DNA of 64,000 nucleotides, from NCBI GenBank assembly GCA_050084985.1, contig JBITNC010000001.1, positions 206,212,001-206,276,000 on the forward strand, in the 5' to 3' direction. Source of the DNA: Nageia nagi (lineage: Eukaryota > Pinophyta). The notes under the pieces were generated by a model. It saw only the letters and a list, made by a program, of their open reading frames with translations, did not search any database and was not told where the DNA came from. The translations under genes and the position numbers were made by a program. Positions within the stretch are counted from its first letter, which is position 1, and each line of letters starts with the position of its first letter. Positions 1 to 12,199 of the stretch are shown here, in pieces.

Positions 1-1
1 A

Positions 2-316
2 TATAGAATGCATAAAGATTGGCCTTTTGAAAAGTATCAATTTAAAATTGCACTCCTTAATAAGTGGTTGCAAAGGGGAACACTCAACACAGTATGTGAT
101 GCAAAAATACAACTTGAATTTATTGATCTTTCTAAGAAAATAGTAGCCTAAGGTATAGAAAATGCAATGGATAATTTAGACAAAGAAGTTTAGTTTCTCA
201 TATAAAAATATACTAAATTACATGATGGTGATTCCATCACCCTATAGTACACTATAATATCCAATTTTGCATATCATATAGGATGTATTTTATATAGGTT
301 GCATATCATGCGCTAG
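2..316 (+). pseudogene. Unidentified degenerate coding remnant
   Basis: Reading from base 2, about 100 codons look protein-like (for example HKDWPFEKYQFKIALLNKW near the start). They are broken by TAA/TAG stops near 150, 192, 204 and 243 at positions that would be Gln codons. The segment enters from outside the window, so its true start is unknown. I do not recognise the family. The decay style matches the retroelement ORFs nearby, so it is more likely a retroelement piece than a host gene, but that is inference. Confidence 0.3.
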
Positions 317-1854
317 TCCATTGCATGCATTTGGTTATCATGGAAAATTTTATCATATTTTAAATCATGATATATTTTTATATTCATATTTTCAATCATG
401 TTTTGTTGCTTCTTATTTTTTCTTTTTGCATCTTTCATCAAGTTTTCTTATTTCATCAAATATTTTCTTATCTTTAACTCTTATCAAGGTTCTCAAATTT
501 GCCATGATAATCAAATATCTCATGTATAGGGTAGTCTTATGTCTAGTTATTGCATTCCATATTAGTTGTATTTCATAAAAAATAAAAATAAAAATAAATA
601 AGAGAAATAAAAAAAAGTGGATATAGTCTCAATTAGGTGTAGTATCAATTTTAGTTGGAGGAAGTTTTAGTTTCAACTACGAGCATGATAGAACTTAGAT
701 ATTAAAAAATTAGAAGGTAGAAATTTGGAATTCAAGATCACAAAGTGCAATATTTCCCATTTGTAAGGCATGAAGATAAGTATAGGTAAATTATATCATG
801 TAAATCATTTTGATATTATATTATGATCATGCTTATGATATTGATTGAAAAATCTATTATAATTGATGAATTAAGACCAATATTACTTCTTTGAATATAT
901 GGTATAAAAAGTGAACATTACATATTTTATTCTTATAATTTCTATTTCAAACAAAATTCATATTATACTAATGAAATATGTAAATTTCAAATGATTATAT
1001 ATCTAAAAATTTGATATAGTATAGCAGTGTTGCATTGTATCTAAAATATTGATTATCTGAATGGTTATTATCAATGCCAATTGAATGGATTCTTTCTTTA
1101 GACTACTATCATGCTTTTAAACATTGAAAATGGTTAAGGATATCATGATATGACTTATAAATGGGAAAAAATATATGAGGTAAAAACATTCAAAAAATTG
1201 TTTATTAGAAAAATCATTATGATATATAAAGATATAATTTCATGATCTTTGTGATGCAAAAACATTATTAATTGCTTTCAATTGAATATCATTAAAATTT
1301 GTAGATCTAATATGACTATTTATATGCTACTAACAACATGTATTTATTATTAATTCATTTTAAATGGGTCATGTTACAAAATATTTGAATATCTATTTGA
1401 AAATGCCATTATTTCTTTGAATATGTACTACTATGGAAAGGATTAATAAAACTGCCAAATATATGATTGCTAAATTTTATGGCAAACACAATATTAATGA
1501 CATAGGTTTACTTTGAAAATTCATGCAATTTGAAATATTAAAATGTAAGGTCATTGAATGTTTGAATATTTTAATCTTGATTCATTCAAAGTTCTCATCA
1601 GCTTGATAATCATTATTCTTTCAAGATTGAGTCATTAAAAGTTCTCATCAGCTTGATCTTCATAAACTATGAGTTATCTATCATAGTAATCTATACATCA
1701 TGGTTTATAACACTATGAGTCACATCAATCATAGTAACACAATACATTTCATATTAATTTCATCCTTGCTCTTTTCATTGCTTATTATTTAATGGAATAT
1801 GATCTATGCAGGTATTATGTTCCTTTGTTATACAGGTATTGTCCAAATGAGTAG
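317..1854. other. A+T-rich host DNA without recognised gene
   Basis: No coding stretch of credible composition was found on either strand. The only structure seen is a 50-bp tandem duplication (listed separately). This is the DNA into which element A inserted; its last five bases AGTAG are the target-site duplication. Confidence 0.6.
1577..1676. repeat. 50-bp direct tandem duplication (2 copies)
   Basis: The string GTTCTCATCAGCTTGAT occurs at 1591 and again at 1641, and the flanking bases TTGA(T/G)TCATT(C/A)AAA also repeat. This gives two imperfect 50-bp copies side by side. Confidence 0.7.
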
Positions 1855-2489
1855 TGTAAATGCCTAAAAATAAATTATTATTATTTAATTAATTCATTTT
1901 CTAGCATACAGGAAATTAATTGCAACATGGGGTTAAAATAATACCCAAATAAATGTAATCAATGTAATGGACCATTGTACAATGTAAGAAGGGGTAAAAT
2001 GCCTAAAAAAACTCTTCTAATGATGTAATGTGCAATTATCTCAATAATCTAAGAAGACAAGGAAATTGCTATATAAAGAAATCAAAGCCAACATGCAAAC
2101 GGAATCATGCAAGGGAATCAAAGATCCTAAGGAGACTCCACCAAATGCAATATCACTCTATCCTACCAAGAATGGTATTTTGTAACACCACCTTTGCATA
2201 GATCTATTAAACCCTTCATTTTTCTCATGCATGCTTTATTTCCATTCAAATTCTAAGTATTTCATAGAGCCAATAGTGTAGTGCTTATAGGCCACTAACA
2301 ATGTGTATGTGGATGAATGCATGTTAATATTTCATGAATGGATTGCTTTACATCAACTTATGCAATTATGATAAGGGTACATTGATTATTATTCTTTATT
2401 ATTGCTATATTTTTGATATATAATTCAATCAATTATTGTAGATAAATAGTGCATTAATTTTATTATTTATGCATTATTTATGGTCTACA
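1855..2489 (+). repeat. 5' LTR of element A
   Basis: Starts TGTAAATGCCTAAAAATAAA and ends ATGGTCTACA. It aligns along its whole length with 19257-19892, with many substitutions and small indels. A TATATAAA box lies at 2070-2077. Confidence 0.92.
2070..2077 (+). promoter_or_regulatory. TATA box in the 5' LTR of element A
   Basis: TATATAAA followed by GAAATCAAAG. It is conserved in the 3' LTR at 19473-19480, which supports a core-promoter role for the retroelement transcript. Confidence 0.6.
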
Positions 2490-2507
2490 TTTTGGTGAAC
2501 TCAATTG
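2490..2507 (+). other. Putative primer-binding site of element A
   Basis: Immediately after the LTR comes TTTTGGTGAACTCAATTG. Element B has a similar string in its own orientation just inside its LTR (TTTTTGGTGAAACTGACATG on the minus strand, about 10148-10167). The shared TTTTGGTGA core at the same place in two elements supports a primer-binding function. I cannot assign the tRNA. Confidence 0.5.
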
Positions 2508-2622
2508 TTTGATTTATCTTGCCTTATCGATGAGATCTCAAAAGAATTATGCGATGGATCTATGCTAATAGTGGCATTTATAGCTATTACTAGACCATTA
2601 GTGGCATAAAAAACATGGAACC

Positions 2623-3412
2623 TATTTACAAATAAAAGTGTATTCAAGAATGCAAATAAGTAGAATATCTATAGTCCCAAAAAATACATATATCTATTTG
2701 TAAATACTAAGCTAATGGATAGCAATTTATAACAAGATAAGTTGATATATAAGATAATGAATAATTAGAATCAAAATGAAATTACCAAACAAGACTAAAT
2801 TTATATACTTACCTTATGAAGCATACCTGATATGGATGAATGGAAGATACTGATAAAGTCTCAACAATGAATAGAGCCTATACATGAAGTAATGAAGTAA
2901 GATTATCCAAAAAGAGAGCCATGGGTAGTATATTTCATGCTTAAAAGGAGCATTTATGGTATGCTTTCATCTATAAGGAGCATCAATGGTCTTCATTATA
3001 CTATATTCCATTCCAAACTAACTTTGTACCTCCATAGGAAGTCTCAATGTTATGAATTTGATATTTAGATAAGCTTAGAATTATCATGATGCTCGCATAA
3101 GGAAGTACACAAACCCAACCTTAAATGGTAGTGTCAAGAGACACATAAAACATTGCCATCATCAAAATCAATTATGGAATCATGTATCTCATTTATGTGG
3201 ACTTACTATTAGAGCCCTATTTATATAGGTAATAATATGACCTACTCCTTAGGTTGGCATGTAACTACATAAACTAGAATATGGTAAGTCGATGATGTAT
3301 ATTGATTATATCCAAAATATGATAAATATTCTTAAACTAGAAAAACAAGTGTGGTAACATATTTATTAATGTATTAAATTAAATACATAAATTAATTTTA
3401 TGCAATAAAATA
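2623..3412 (-). repeat. 3' LTR of element B (left copy)
   Basis: Shares the string TTACAAATAAAAGTGTATTC and several hundred following bases with 10168-10924, ending near AATTTTATGCAATAAAATA. The exact ends are set by comparing the two copies and are uncertain by a few bases. Confidence 0.8.
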
Positions 3413-4219
3413 TGTCCCACTTTAGATGAGAAATTGAAAATCACTAGGTGCATTGAGATTTTTCATTTAAAGTATAACCAAGATGTTATAGTAATCAAAT
3501 ATTGATAAGTATAGATAAGAATAATACCAACACTAATCAATCTATTTTGATTCTAAACTATGATAAAGATATAAGAAAGATAAGCAATCATATTAACATA
3601 AGGTATGAGTTTAAGAAAACTCCCTCATATGACATCCATCATGTTGCCCCTAGTTGGTTTTGATATGCTCCATGAGCTCTAATGATAACCTATAAAAGAA
3701 AGAGTTCTAAGGTACATAACCATCTACAAAGAGGTCATTGATGAAAATCACCAATATTTTGGATATATTTTGATATATGGAGTACAACCATCTCATGTCA
3801 TTGATAATTCTATCCATTGATCTTATGGAAGCTAAACCTCTTGCTAAGAGGCATAATGATAAAACTAGAAATTGAAACTCTACCAAGAGGCATATTACAA
3901 TAAAGAGTGGAGCTAGAACTCTACCAAGAGGTAGGAAATTAGAATGATGATATGAGAGCTAAAACTTTGCACCAATAGGCATGCAAATTTTATGATTTGA
4001 GAGCTAAAACTTCACACCAAGGGGTATCTATTGATCTTTATTTTTGCTATTTTTGATTGTACAATAGGATCATGAATGATGTTTTTTTTCTAAAATAGAG
4101 CGCTAGTGCTCCTCTTGTGATACTAAAATAACCTTCTATTTTTTGGATTTTTGTTCCAACTATTCCATGCTTATTCCTATAGTAAAGTTTTTAGAGAAAT
4201 AGATGCACAGAATGACCCA
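3413..4219 (-). other. 3' untranslated region of element B
   Basis: Lies between the integrase C-terminus and the LTR, with no coding potential. Next to the LTR the minus strand reads AAAGTGGGACA, a degraded polypurine-tract candidate. At 3830-4030 it holds a run of short imperfect repeats (listed separately). Confidence 0.6.
3830..4030 (-). repeat. Imperfect ~45-bp tandem repeat (about 5 units)
   Basis: On the plus strand the motif GAGCTARAACTYTACCAAGAGGYAT recurs roughly every 40-50 bp (near 3832, 3870, 3910, 3957 and 4002) with A+T-rich spacers. It sits just before the 3' LTR of element B, a common place for short tandem repeats in Tat-type elements. Confidence 0.55.
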
Positions 4220-5400
4220 TAGGTTGTCTAGATGTGATACTTCTTTAAGTGCCTAGCATTGATGGGATTTTTGAGAACCTCCCCATCTAATGTAAATAAT
4301 CTATATGCACCTTTTCCAAAGAACTTTATGATGATGTATGGGCCAACCCAATTTGGTTCAAACATTCCTTTAAGTTTATCTTTTGCTATAGTGTTAGAAA
4401 CATTCTCTTGGAGAACCATATCTCCAACCTCAAATGCTTTGGGTACCATTTTCTTTCCATAGACCCTATTTATTCTTTGTAATATGTTTAGAGATGCTCT
4501 AGTATATTAATACTTTTCTCATCTAATACCTCTATCTAATTTAATCTTACTTCCCATTATTGTGGTCCCTTCATGATATCTTTGAGTGCAATTCTCAAAG
4601 AAGGGATCTCAATTTCAAGTGGAATGACTACTTCATCACCATACATAAGAGAGTATGAAGTTGCACCTATTGCTATTCTTTAAATTTTTTTATATGCCCA
4701 TAAGGCATATGGTAATTAATCATTCTAATATCTACCATTATTGTTGATAGTTTTTACCAATATCTTCTAGATTATTTTATTTGTCACTTTAGCTTGTCCA
4801 TTCCCTTAGGGATAGTAAATTGAAGAAACTTTATGTTCAACCTTCATCTTTTTACAAAATTTTTTGATATATTTTCTTGTAAAATTTGCACCATTATCCA
4901 TGATTAGCTTCTAAGGTATTCCAAATCTACAAATGATATATTCCTTGATGAAATTGATAACATGTTTTTGTATAGCTATCTTCAAAGGAATTGCCTCAAC
5001 CCATTTAGTGTAGTATGTGGTGGCAATCGAGATAAATTTGTGTCCTTCACTATATGGAGGATTGATAACACCCATGAAATCCAAATCCCTCATTGAGAAA
5101 GGCCATGGTGATGTGAAATAGTTTAACTCTTGAATAGGTGTTACTTCTAAGTGTGCATGCTTTTGACATTGCTCACTCTTCTTGACATGTTCATAACAAT
5201 CATGTTCTATGGCGGGCCACTAATAACCCATCCTAATCAACTTGCCATAGACTGATCTTACATTGAAATGACCTCCACATACTCCTACATGAGCATGATC
5301 TAATTCTATTTTAAACTCCTCATCATGAAGACATCTTAAAATAATACCATTAAATGATCTTTTATAAAGTATGTCACCAATGATAATATACTTCATAGGA
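4220..5400 (-). pseudogene. Element B integrase (degenerate)
   Basis: Integrase inserts the cDNA into the genome. On the minus strand the order is a zinc-binding region (HVGVCGGHF near 5300), a core with the first catalytic Asp in MRDLDFMGVINPP (about 5090), then TKWVEAIPLK (about 4990), a second Asp in MDNGANF (about 4900) and a damaged GNGQ region (about 4790). The C-terminus ends with the FEPNWVGPYII and ARHLKKYHI motifs (4228-4449), typical of plant gypsy integrases. Several in-frame stops break it. The catalytic triad cannot be shown complete, so the gene is dead. Confidence 0.85.
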
Positions 5401-6090
5401 ATCCTTTTTATTCTAATTTGTTCTCTCTTATCAAGTATAGCACTAATAAATTTATCCCTAAAATATTTGAATATGTGTTGGTACCAAGGACTTACCTCAT
5501 AACCAACCTTTTTAGCAACACATACCATTTTTAAGTCCTCCTTAGCAATTGATGGAGTTTTTGAGTTCTTGATAGTGAAAGTAGTCTCCCTACTTTCTAT
5601 CTCAATTGGTATAAGTGAAGCTGCACTTGCCATTGCATCAACTAACCTTGTATTATTCCTTGGAATATTTTCTAATTGATACTATTCAAAGTAAGTAAGG
5701 GTTTTTGTAAGAAGAACTTTATATGGAATAAGCTTTTCATTTTTGGTGTTATATATCTCATTGACTTGATTCACTATCAGCTATGAATCCCTATAAATAT
5801 GCAAATGTGTAATACCAATCTCTATAGCTACTTCTAGTTCTAATATGAGAGCTTCATATTCTACCATATTGTTAGTGCATTCAAATTATAGTTTGTATGA
5901 CATGGTAATAACATCATTTTGAGGTGATATAAATGCTATTCTTGGTCTTGAACCTTGCATACACAATGATCTATCAAAACACATTTTCTAGCATTATAAC
6001 ACCTCTAAAAGAGGAACATCAACATTCCTATTTTCTTTAGAAGAATGTCATAGGCAATCCTCTTCTACAAATTTTATGGTTTTTCCTAAA
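5401..6090 (-). pseudogene. Element B second (Tat-type) RNase H domain
   Basis: Minus-strand reading contains YEALILELEVAIEIGITHLH (Glu region, about 5835) and IYRDS followed by a stop and LIVNQV (about 5785), where GDSxLVINQV is expected. These are the signatures of the additional RNase H that Tat-clade elements carry between the ordinary RNase H and integrase. The stop after RDS sits where Gln is expected. The continuation ILYKRSFNGIILRCL (5220-5400) leads into integrase. Confidence 0.75.
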
Positions 6091-6101
6091 GCACATTCAT
6101 A

Positions 6102-7370
6102 TTAAAATTCTTCTCTAAGTTCTATACTAGCTTTAATGGGAAACTCTACAACAAAATCTATGATTGCTTGCCCTTTAACTAATTTTTGTTTCACAAACTT
6201 GAGGTCAAGCTCTTGAAGTAGCATGATCCATTTTGTTGACCTTCTATTGAGACATGGTTTTAACATTAGATATCTTAATGGGTTTGCTTGAGTAAGTACA
6301 TGTGTTGTACTATTGATCATATAATGTCTCAATCTCTTAGTAGCAAATACTATACATTGACATAACTTCTCAATGGGTGTGTACCTAGTTTTATATTCTC
6401 TCAATATTCTAGTAATAAAATAGATTGCTCTTTCTTTACCATCTTCTTATTTCTTTGCCAACATTACCCCAAATGCATATTCTATAGCTAAGACATAGAT
6501 CCAAAGAGTTTCTCCATGCCTATATGGAGCTAATATTAGTGGATGTAGCAAATACTCTTTTATTCTATCAAATGCTTCTTGACACTTGACATCCTATTTA
6601 AACTCAACTTCTTTCTTAAGTAAATAAGACATAAGAGCTATCTTATCTATTAATTGATAAATAAATATTCTTATAGTGTGAATCTTACCTTGAACACTTC
6701 TTAATTGCTTAAGATTTGTAGTAGGATACATTTTTGTGATGGCTTTAATTTTTTTTAGATCCACTTCAACTCCTCTTCTAGGGACAATATGCCCCAAGAG
6801 TTTTCCTGATGATATCCCAAATACACATTTTTGAGGATTGATTCTTAACTTTTACTTATTAATCCTTTCAAATGATACTTTTATATCCTTGATGTGATCT
6901 TCTTTATTCTTTGACTTTATCAAGATATCATCTACATATACCTCTACTATTTTATGAATGAAGTCATGAAACATGGCTATCATTGCTCTTTGATATGTGG
7001 CCCCTACATTCTTAAGACCAAATGGCATTATATTGTATCAAAAGTTACCTATTATAGTATTAAATTCTATTTTATGTTGATCACTTTCCTTGATTTTGAT
7101 TTGATTATATCCTAAAAATCCATCCATAAATGATAACATCTCATAACTTGCTAAACTGTCAATGATCATATCTATATTGGGTAGTGGGAAGTCATCTTTT
7201 AGACATGCTTTATTGAGATCTCTAAAATTAGTACATACTCTAATTTCACCCATAGGTTTATTTACTAGAACTAAATTGGCCATTCACTTGAATAATTAAT
7301 GGTTCTAATAAAACCAACTTCCAATAGTTTTTCTATTTCCTTCTTAACTAGTAAAGAAATCTAAAAAGGT
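6102..7370 (-). pseudogene. Element B reverse transcriptase and RNase H (degenerate)
   Basis: RT motifs in order on the minus strand: GEIRVCTNFRDLNKAC (about 7250), DDFPLPNID, FMDGFLGYNQI (about 7120), PFGLKNVGATYQRAM (about 7010) and the catalytic VEVYVDDILIK (about 6950). The connection follows (LLGHIVPRRGVEVD, 6770-6797), then the RNase H that extends RT (YTPIEKLCQCIVFATKRLRH, 6300-6370). All these lie in a single frame from 7283 to 6102 with only occasional stops. The YVDD box is intact but the ORF is not. Confidence 0.88.
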
Positions 7371-7402
7371 ATCTTCCTTAGTTTTTGCTTTATAAGAACT
7401 AC

Positions 7403-7981
7403 TCATTTCTCAACAACCAAGTTATGTACTAAAAAATTTTCATTTAATACAATTATATATTTATATGACCATGCAAATAATTTAGAATAATCATGAAAGG
7501 ATTGAATCAACTCATTTTGCAAAGGTTTCTCAAGGAGCTTACCTATTTTTAGGAATTGTAGTGTCTCTTGAGAACCAATGTTGACCTCCTCTATCTCTTC
7601 ATTCAACCACATAATTTCTAATTTTGATGGTGTGATAAATGGTAATTCCCTCAACCATTTCATTTTATCCTCCATAGATTCACCAAAGCAATCATGCACA
7701 TCTAGATAATGTTTGTGAGTCCTCTTTTCATGACTAGCTAGATATTTAATTCTACCACCCATAGATTCTAAGAAAGCATCATCATTCTCAAACAATTCTA
7801 TAGCATGTATTACATCTTCATAATCTATTTCACATTTAATAATAAAGCAATTTTGATCATCTCTTACCTGTTCACCTTCTTGCATTAATAACAAATGACT
7901 AACCTGACCATTATGATCATCTCCATGATATGGGACAATGTAGTATTTTTTTCCTTCATGATTTCTTTTAAAGAGGACCAT
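7403..7981 (-). pseudogene. Element B protease-RT linker
   Basis: A 192-codon open stretch. Acidic, with the terminal motif DYSKLFAWSYKYI, the degraded form of the FAWSY-DMP motif that precedes RT in plant gypsy polyproteins. It is one of the longest uninterrupted ORFs in the window, but is only a piece of the polyprotein; its frame differs from the RT frame, so at least one frameshift separates them. Confidence 0.7.
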
Positions 7982-8249
7982 TTGTGATTTTTATGGAGCT
8001 GAAAGAAGTGTATGTGGTCCTTTTCTTGAGCCTCTTACCATCCATCCAAATCTCTCTCTAGACTAGTATTATTAACATCCATGAGTGTACGAACCAAATT
8101 TGATATCTTTGACATTGATTTTGTATAATGCTTTTCTATAAATCTGATCATTCTTAGCTATAATAGCCTCATCTTTCACATCATATGGAATGAATCTCTC
8201 AAGGAGAACATAATTTCACTACTTGGCTATCTATTCATCTACTTCTATC

Positions 8250-8660
8250 TTATAAACATTTCTTGCAAAATAAAATTTGAAATATCTATGCAAAGTGAAT
8301 GCTACTCCTTCCATGTCATCTATCCAAGGTCTTCCAAGAATAAAATTAAAATAAGGTTTTCCATATATAATGTAAAAGAGAGTTTAAAACACCTTTTTTC
8401 CCACTTTGATTGGAAGTGTGATGATTCTTGCTTATTTCTTTCAAACACCATCAAACCCCTTAACTCTCATGGTAGTCTCTTCTCTTGGAGGTAACAAATC
8501 TAGATAAAACTATGAAAGTGAGTGGTGGTAATATTAAAAGTTGCCCCACCATCTATCAATGATATTTTAACTGTATTACCAAAGATATCCAGTTTAATAA
8601 ATAATGGTGGATGTAACTAGGTCACATCCTTGATAGGTATTTCACTAGGGTGAAAAGTGA
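8250..8660 (-). pseudogene. Element B aspartic protease region (degenerate)
   Basis: The minus strand near 8535-8580 reads SLIDGGATFNITTT, matching the LxDxGA(S/T)xN core of gypsy aspartic proteases with the usual Ser changed to Gly. The sequence downstream contains repeated stops. Plus-strand ORFs here are antisense shadows. Confidence 0.6.
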
Positions 8661-8989
8661 TAACATCCTCTTTACTCCATATTTTTGCCTTTTTTGCAAA
8701 AGCAATGATTGAGATATTCTTGTTTACTAACTATTCTTAAAAATTTGATTCATCATTTCTCTATGAGGCTCTAAAATTTGAAGTAATTCAAACAAACTAA
8801 CCTTTGCTTGTGTGTTCTTGAGTTACTCAATGAGGTCAAAATTTTTTGGATCTTCAAGAAGTTCTTTTTCACATGTGATAGGATTTGTTGCTACTCTTGA
8901 TTTTCATCTTGTAGGTGCTACACACACTTCATCATGGAAAATTACATTGACATGCTGCTCTTTCTCTATATCTTTAACTTTAGTAGGGA

Positions 8990-10071
8990 AAACATAAAAT
9001 CCATCCTCTATAAGCCTTTATATTTTATTTATTAGGCTTCCACACCCATTAGTGGCATGTACCTTGGTTTGATAATATTTGTAATATCTATCTTTTTTGT
9101 AGCATGCTGGCCTCTCTACTAATTCATCTTCCTCTCTCTTAGGTAAAGGTTGTAATAATCCCTTTACCATTAGATATTTCAAGATAAAAGTATAAGAAAC
9201 TTTATGAATTTCCTTTATTTATTTTCATCTACCTTTTTTTCCATATGAATGGATTTATATTTCTTTGGTGATTGTAGCTACTTATCTTTGGCCCTAGGTT
9301 TGTCATCATCTTGATACTTCACAAGACCTAATTTCATAAGGATTTTTTCTTTTTCCAACATCTTATATGTTATATCAAAAAATGATATATGTGAATAATT
9401 AATGACATAATATTGTAAGGATAATATGAAAATATTATTTACCTCTTTTTTAATATGCTTTATTTTGATTTGTTGCCATGTCTTCTTGAATTGTATAACA
9501 AACTTTCCAAGATTCTCATTACTACCTTGCCTCATAGCACATAGATCTAAAACTATGATTTCATGCTTGATATTGTGTTTATAATATTCTACAAATAAGT
9601 TGGTCAATTCTCAAAATGATGTAATTGACCTTTTCAATAGAGAATAAAACCATTCATGACCCTCTCCTTCCAAACTATGAGGAAAGAACTTCACCTATAA
9701 TCTTGAATCCACATTGATTTTGAGCTCACACTCATATTTAAACCCTTGTAAATGTCTCTTAAGATCTCCTTCCCATTGAACTTACATAATTTGGAATCTT
9801 TATAATTCAATGGTGGCATGCATACAAAGATCTTATCACATAGAGGACTACTAAACTCAATTAAATTATCTAGCTGAACTGATCCTCTTGCTAATTGATT
9901 AATCTATCTTTGCATACCCTCAATAGTAGCTTGAATGTTATTATTGTTACTTCCATCATCATGTTTGGATTCTTTATTAGGTACTTCTATTCCATTATGC
10001 TAAATATCTCCCAAGAGCTCATCAAGATCTCTTCTTGAAATACTTTACAAGAATACTCTTAACTAATCCAT
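8990..10071 (-). pseudogene. Element B gag (degenerate)
   Basis: Gag forms the particle. The likely start is the ATG at 10071 (minus). The core includes a KFFPHSLEGEGHEWFYSL-like stretch (about 9690) and LTNLFVEYYKHNIKHE (9555-9607), then LCAMRQGSNENLGKF; this is the retrotransposon gag fold of plant gypsy elements. A zinc knuckle lies at about 9040-9110 as YYKYYQTKVHATNGC, where the first Cys and His have become Tyr (G-to-A and C-to-T changes). Stops occur mostly at Gln positions. Confidence 0.82.
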
Positions 10072-10167
10072 GTCTTAAAATAACTCACAAAATTATTTAC
10101 TAGTCTTAACTACAAACCTATGGTTTTAGCACAACTACTTATGATTCATGTCAGTTTCACCAAAAAC

Positions 10168-10924
10168 TTTTACAAATAAAAGTGTATTCAAGAATTCAAA
10201 TAACTAAAATATCTACAATCCCAAAAAATACATATATCTATTTGTAAATTTTGAGCTAATGGATAGCAATTTATAACAAGACAAGTTGATATAGAAGATA
10301 ATGAATAACTAGAATTGAAATGACATTACCAAACAAGACTAAATTTGTGTGCTTACCTTATGGACCATACCTAATATGGATGAATGGAATATACTAACAA
10401 AGCCTCAATAATGAACAAAATTTGAACCTAAAGTTGTGAAGTAAGATGATCCAAAAAGAGAGCTATGGGTGGTCTATTTTATGCTCGAAAGGAGTATTGA
10501 TGATCTTCATTAGATTGTAGTTCATTTTTAATTGACTCTATGCCTCCAAATGAACTATTAATGTTCTTAATTTGATATTTAAATAAGCTTAGTATTATCA
10601 AGACACTTGCATAAGGAAGTACATAAACCTAGCCTTAAATGGTAGTGTTAAGAGACACCTAAAGGACTACCATCATCAAGACTAGATATGGGATCATGCA
10701 TCTCCTTAATGTGAACTTAATATTAGATCCTTATTTATATAAGTAATAATATGACCCACTCCTTAGGTCAATGTGTACCTACATTAATAATAATATGGTA
10801 AGTCAATGATACATATTGAGCATATCCAAAATATCATAAATATTCTTGAACTAGACATATAAGTGCAAGCACATATTTCCTAATGTATTAAATTAAATAA
10901 AAAAATGAATTTTATTTTATAATA
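10168..10924 (-). repeat. 5' LTR of element B (right copy)
   Basis: Partner of 2623-3412. Its left edge adjoins TCACCAAAA (reverse complement TTTTGGTGA, the putative primer-binding site). The right edge is followed by GAAAC, the probable target duplication. Confidence 0.8.
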
Positions 10925-10989
10925 GAAACTATATCATATATGATTAAAATGATAAAATAAATAGTTATGAAATAGAATGGATTAGAGCA

Positions 10990-12010
10990 ACAACTTAATA
11001 TTTTTACTACTTCTAGTAGCTCAACTAGATCTGGTCCTACCCCCCAAGCTAGATTAATTTCTATCATACAATAATAAAGTGCAAATTAATATGATGGTAT
11101 CTTTACCTCATCCTTATATAAGGAGATCCATAATTTTCTCCTACCACATAGGCATGAGGTCCTCAAGTTTGAGATGTTTATTGGTAAACAAGACCTAAAA
11201 CAACATCTTATCAGCTTTTAAGAGGAATGCTTGTTGAAATTAGGGTCAAAGGAGAATTTGATGGCAAAGTTCTTCCCAAGGAGTTTGAAAGGTGATGTTA
11301 GTAAATGGTTTTGCAATTCATTTTGTGGTTTGATTGATTCATTCAAGTCATTAGTTAAGATATTTATGGGACAATATAAGCACAATATCAAAGAGCAAAA
11401 CATTGTTACAGAATTATGCGCATTGAGGTGAGGGGGTGATGAAATCCTAGAAAAGTATATCCCAAAATTTAAAAAGTTATGGTAATCAATGAAAATAAAA
11501 TTACATTATAATGAGATTTATGCTATTTTTCAATATTCTATTATACCTATTCTTAATTTCCATGCTCCTCACAATAAAAATGTTAGTTTAGGAGTTCTCA
11601 TTCAAGAATTATTGCAAAAGGAGAAAGTATTATTTGCATTGAGTGAACTCAAATATTCATCTATTCCATTCAATAAGGATAATAGGTGAACATATGCCAA
11701 TAAAGAGGAAAATATAATACATATGGTTGATAAACCTATTTCTCCTCCAAAATTGCAAAGATCAGCCACTATAAAATATTTCACATACACATTCCTAATT
11801 TAGCCAAGCCTTATTATGAGAGATCTTAGGAAAAGAGAATTACTATATCCTATGGAAAGATCTACATAATATGATAATATTACAATTATAATATTTGATG
11901 CTTATTGTACATATCACCAAAGGAAGGGACATGCTACAAACTTTTATAAATCATTAGAATCTATTATATTAGATCTTATTGCTCAAGGAAAATATCAAAT
12001 TAATGGCACT
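10990..12010 (+). pseudogene. Element A gag (degenerate)
   Basis: After element B the plus-strand coding of A resumes. A Ser/Thr-rich N-terminal stretch (TTSSSSTRSGPTPQARL, about 11010) leads to the gag core: EECLLKLGSKENLMAKFFP (11223-11280), SLKGDVSKWFC and MGQYKHNIKEQNIVTELCAL. The next open stretch (11489-11689) contains LQKEKVLFALSELKYS. A zinc-knuckle remnant CTYHQRKGHATN lies near 11910, with its last Cys replaced by Phe/Tyr. Stops after CALR and KKLW occupy expected Gln codons. The true start was separated by the B insertion. Confidence 0.82.
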
Positions 12011-12199
12011 ACTTGAACTCTAAGCAATACAGCTAATACTATTTCAGTTAACAAGGAGGTGTGTGTTGGGTTGAGAAGAGGACATCCACACCATGTTCCA
12101 AATTTGGTTACTATATAACAAGTATCCTACCTAATCCAAAATCATATAACATTATTTAACAATTAAAAAATACACCTACCAAATTTAGTTTATATGGTC

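Larger units (their letters stand above)
2623..10924 (-). mobile_element. Ty3/gypsy (Tat-type) LTR retrotransposon B, nested in element A
   Basis: Direct repeats at about 2623-3412 and 10168-10924 enclose a minus-strand gag-pol. The flanks read GAACC (2618-2622) and GAAAC (10925-10929), probably a 5-bp target duplication with one mismatch. The LTR ends read TA...TA in place of TG...CA, which is what a C-to-T or G-to-A change at each terminus would give. Domain order on the minus strand is gag, zinc-knuckle remnant, protease, linker, RT, RNase H, second RNase H and integrase. The element lies inside the internal region of A, so it is younger than A. Confidence 0.85.

Noticed and set aside
321-578. 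85-codon ORF with hydrophobic, Phe-rich composition
   Set aside because: Composition is that of random A+T-rich DNA; no start context, motif or neighbour supports it.
8288-8997. Plus-strand ORFs across the protease region of element B
   Set aside because: The conserved protease loop is read on the minus strand; the plus-strand ORFs have no family features.
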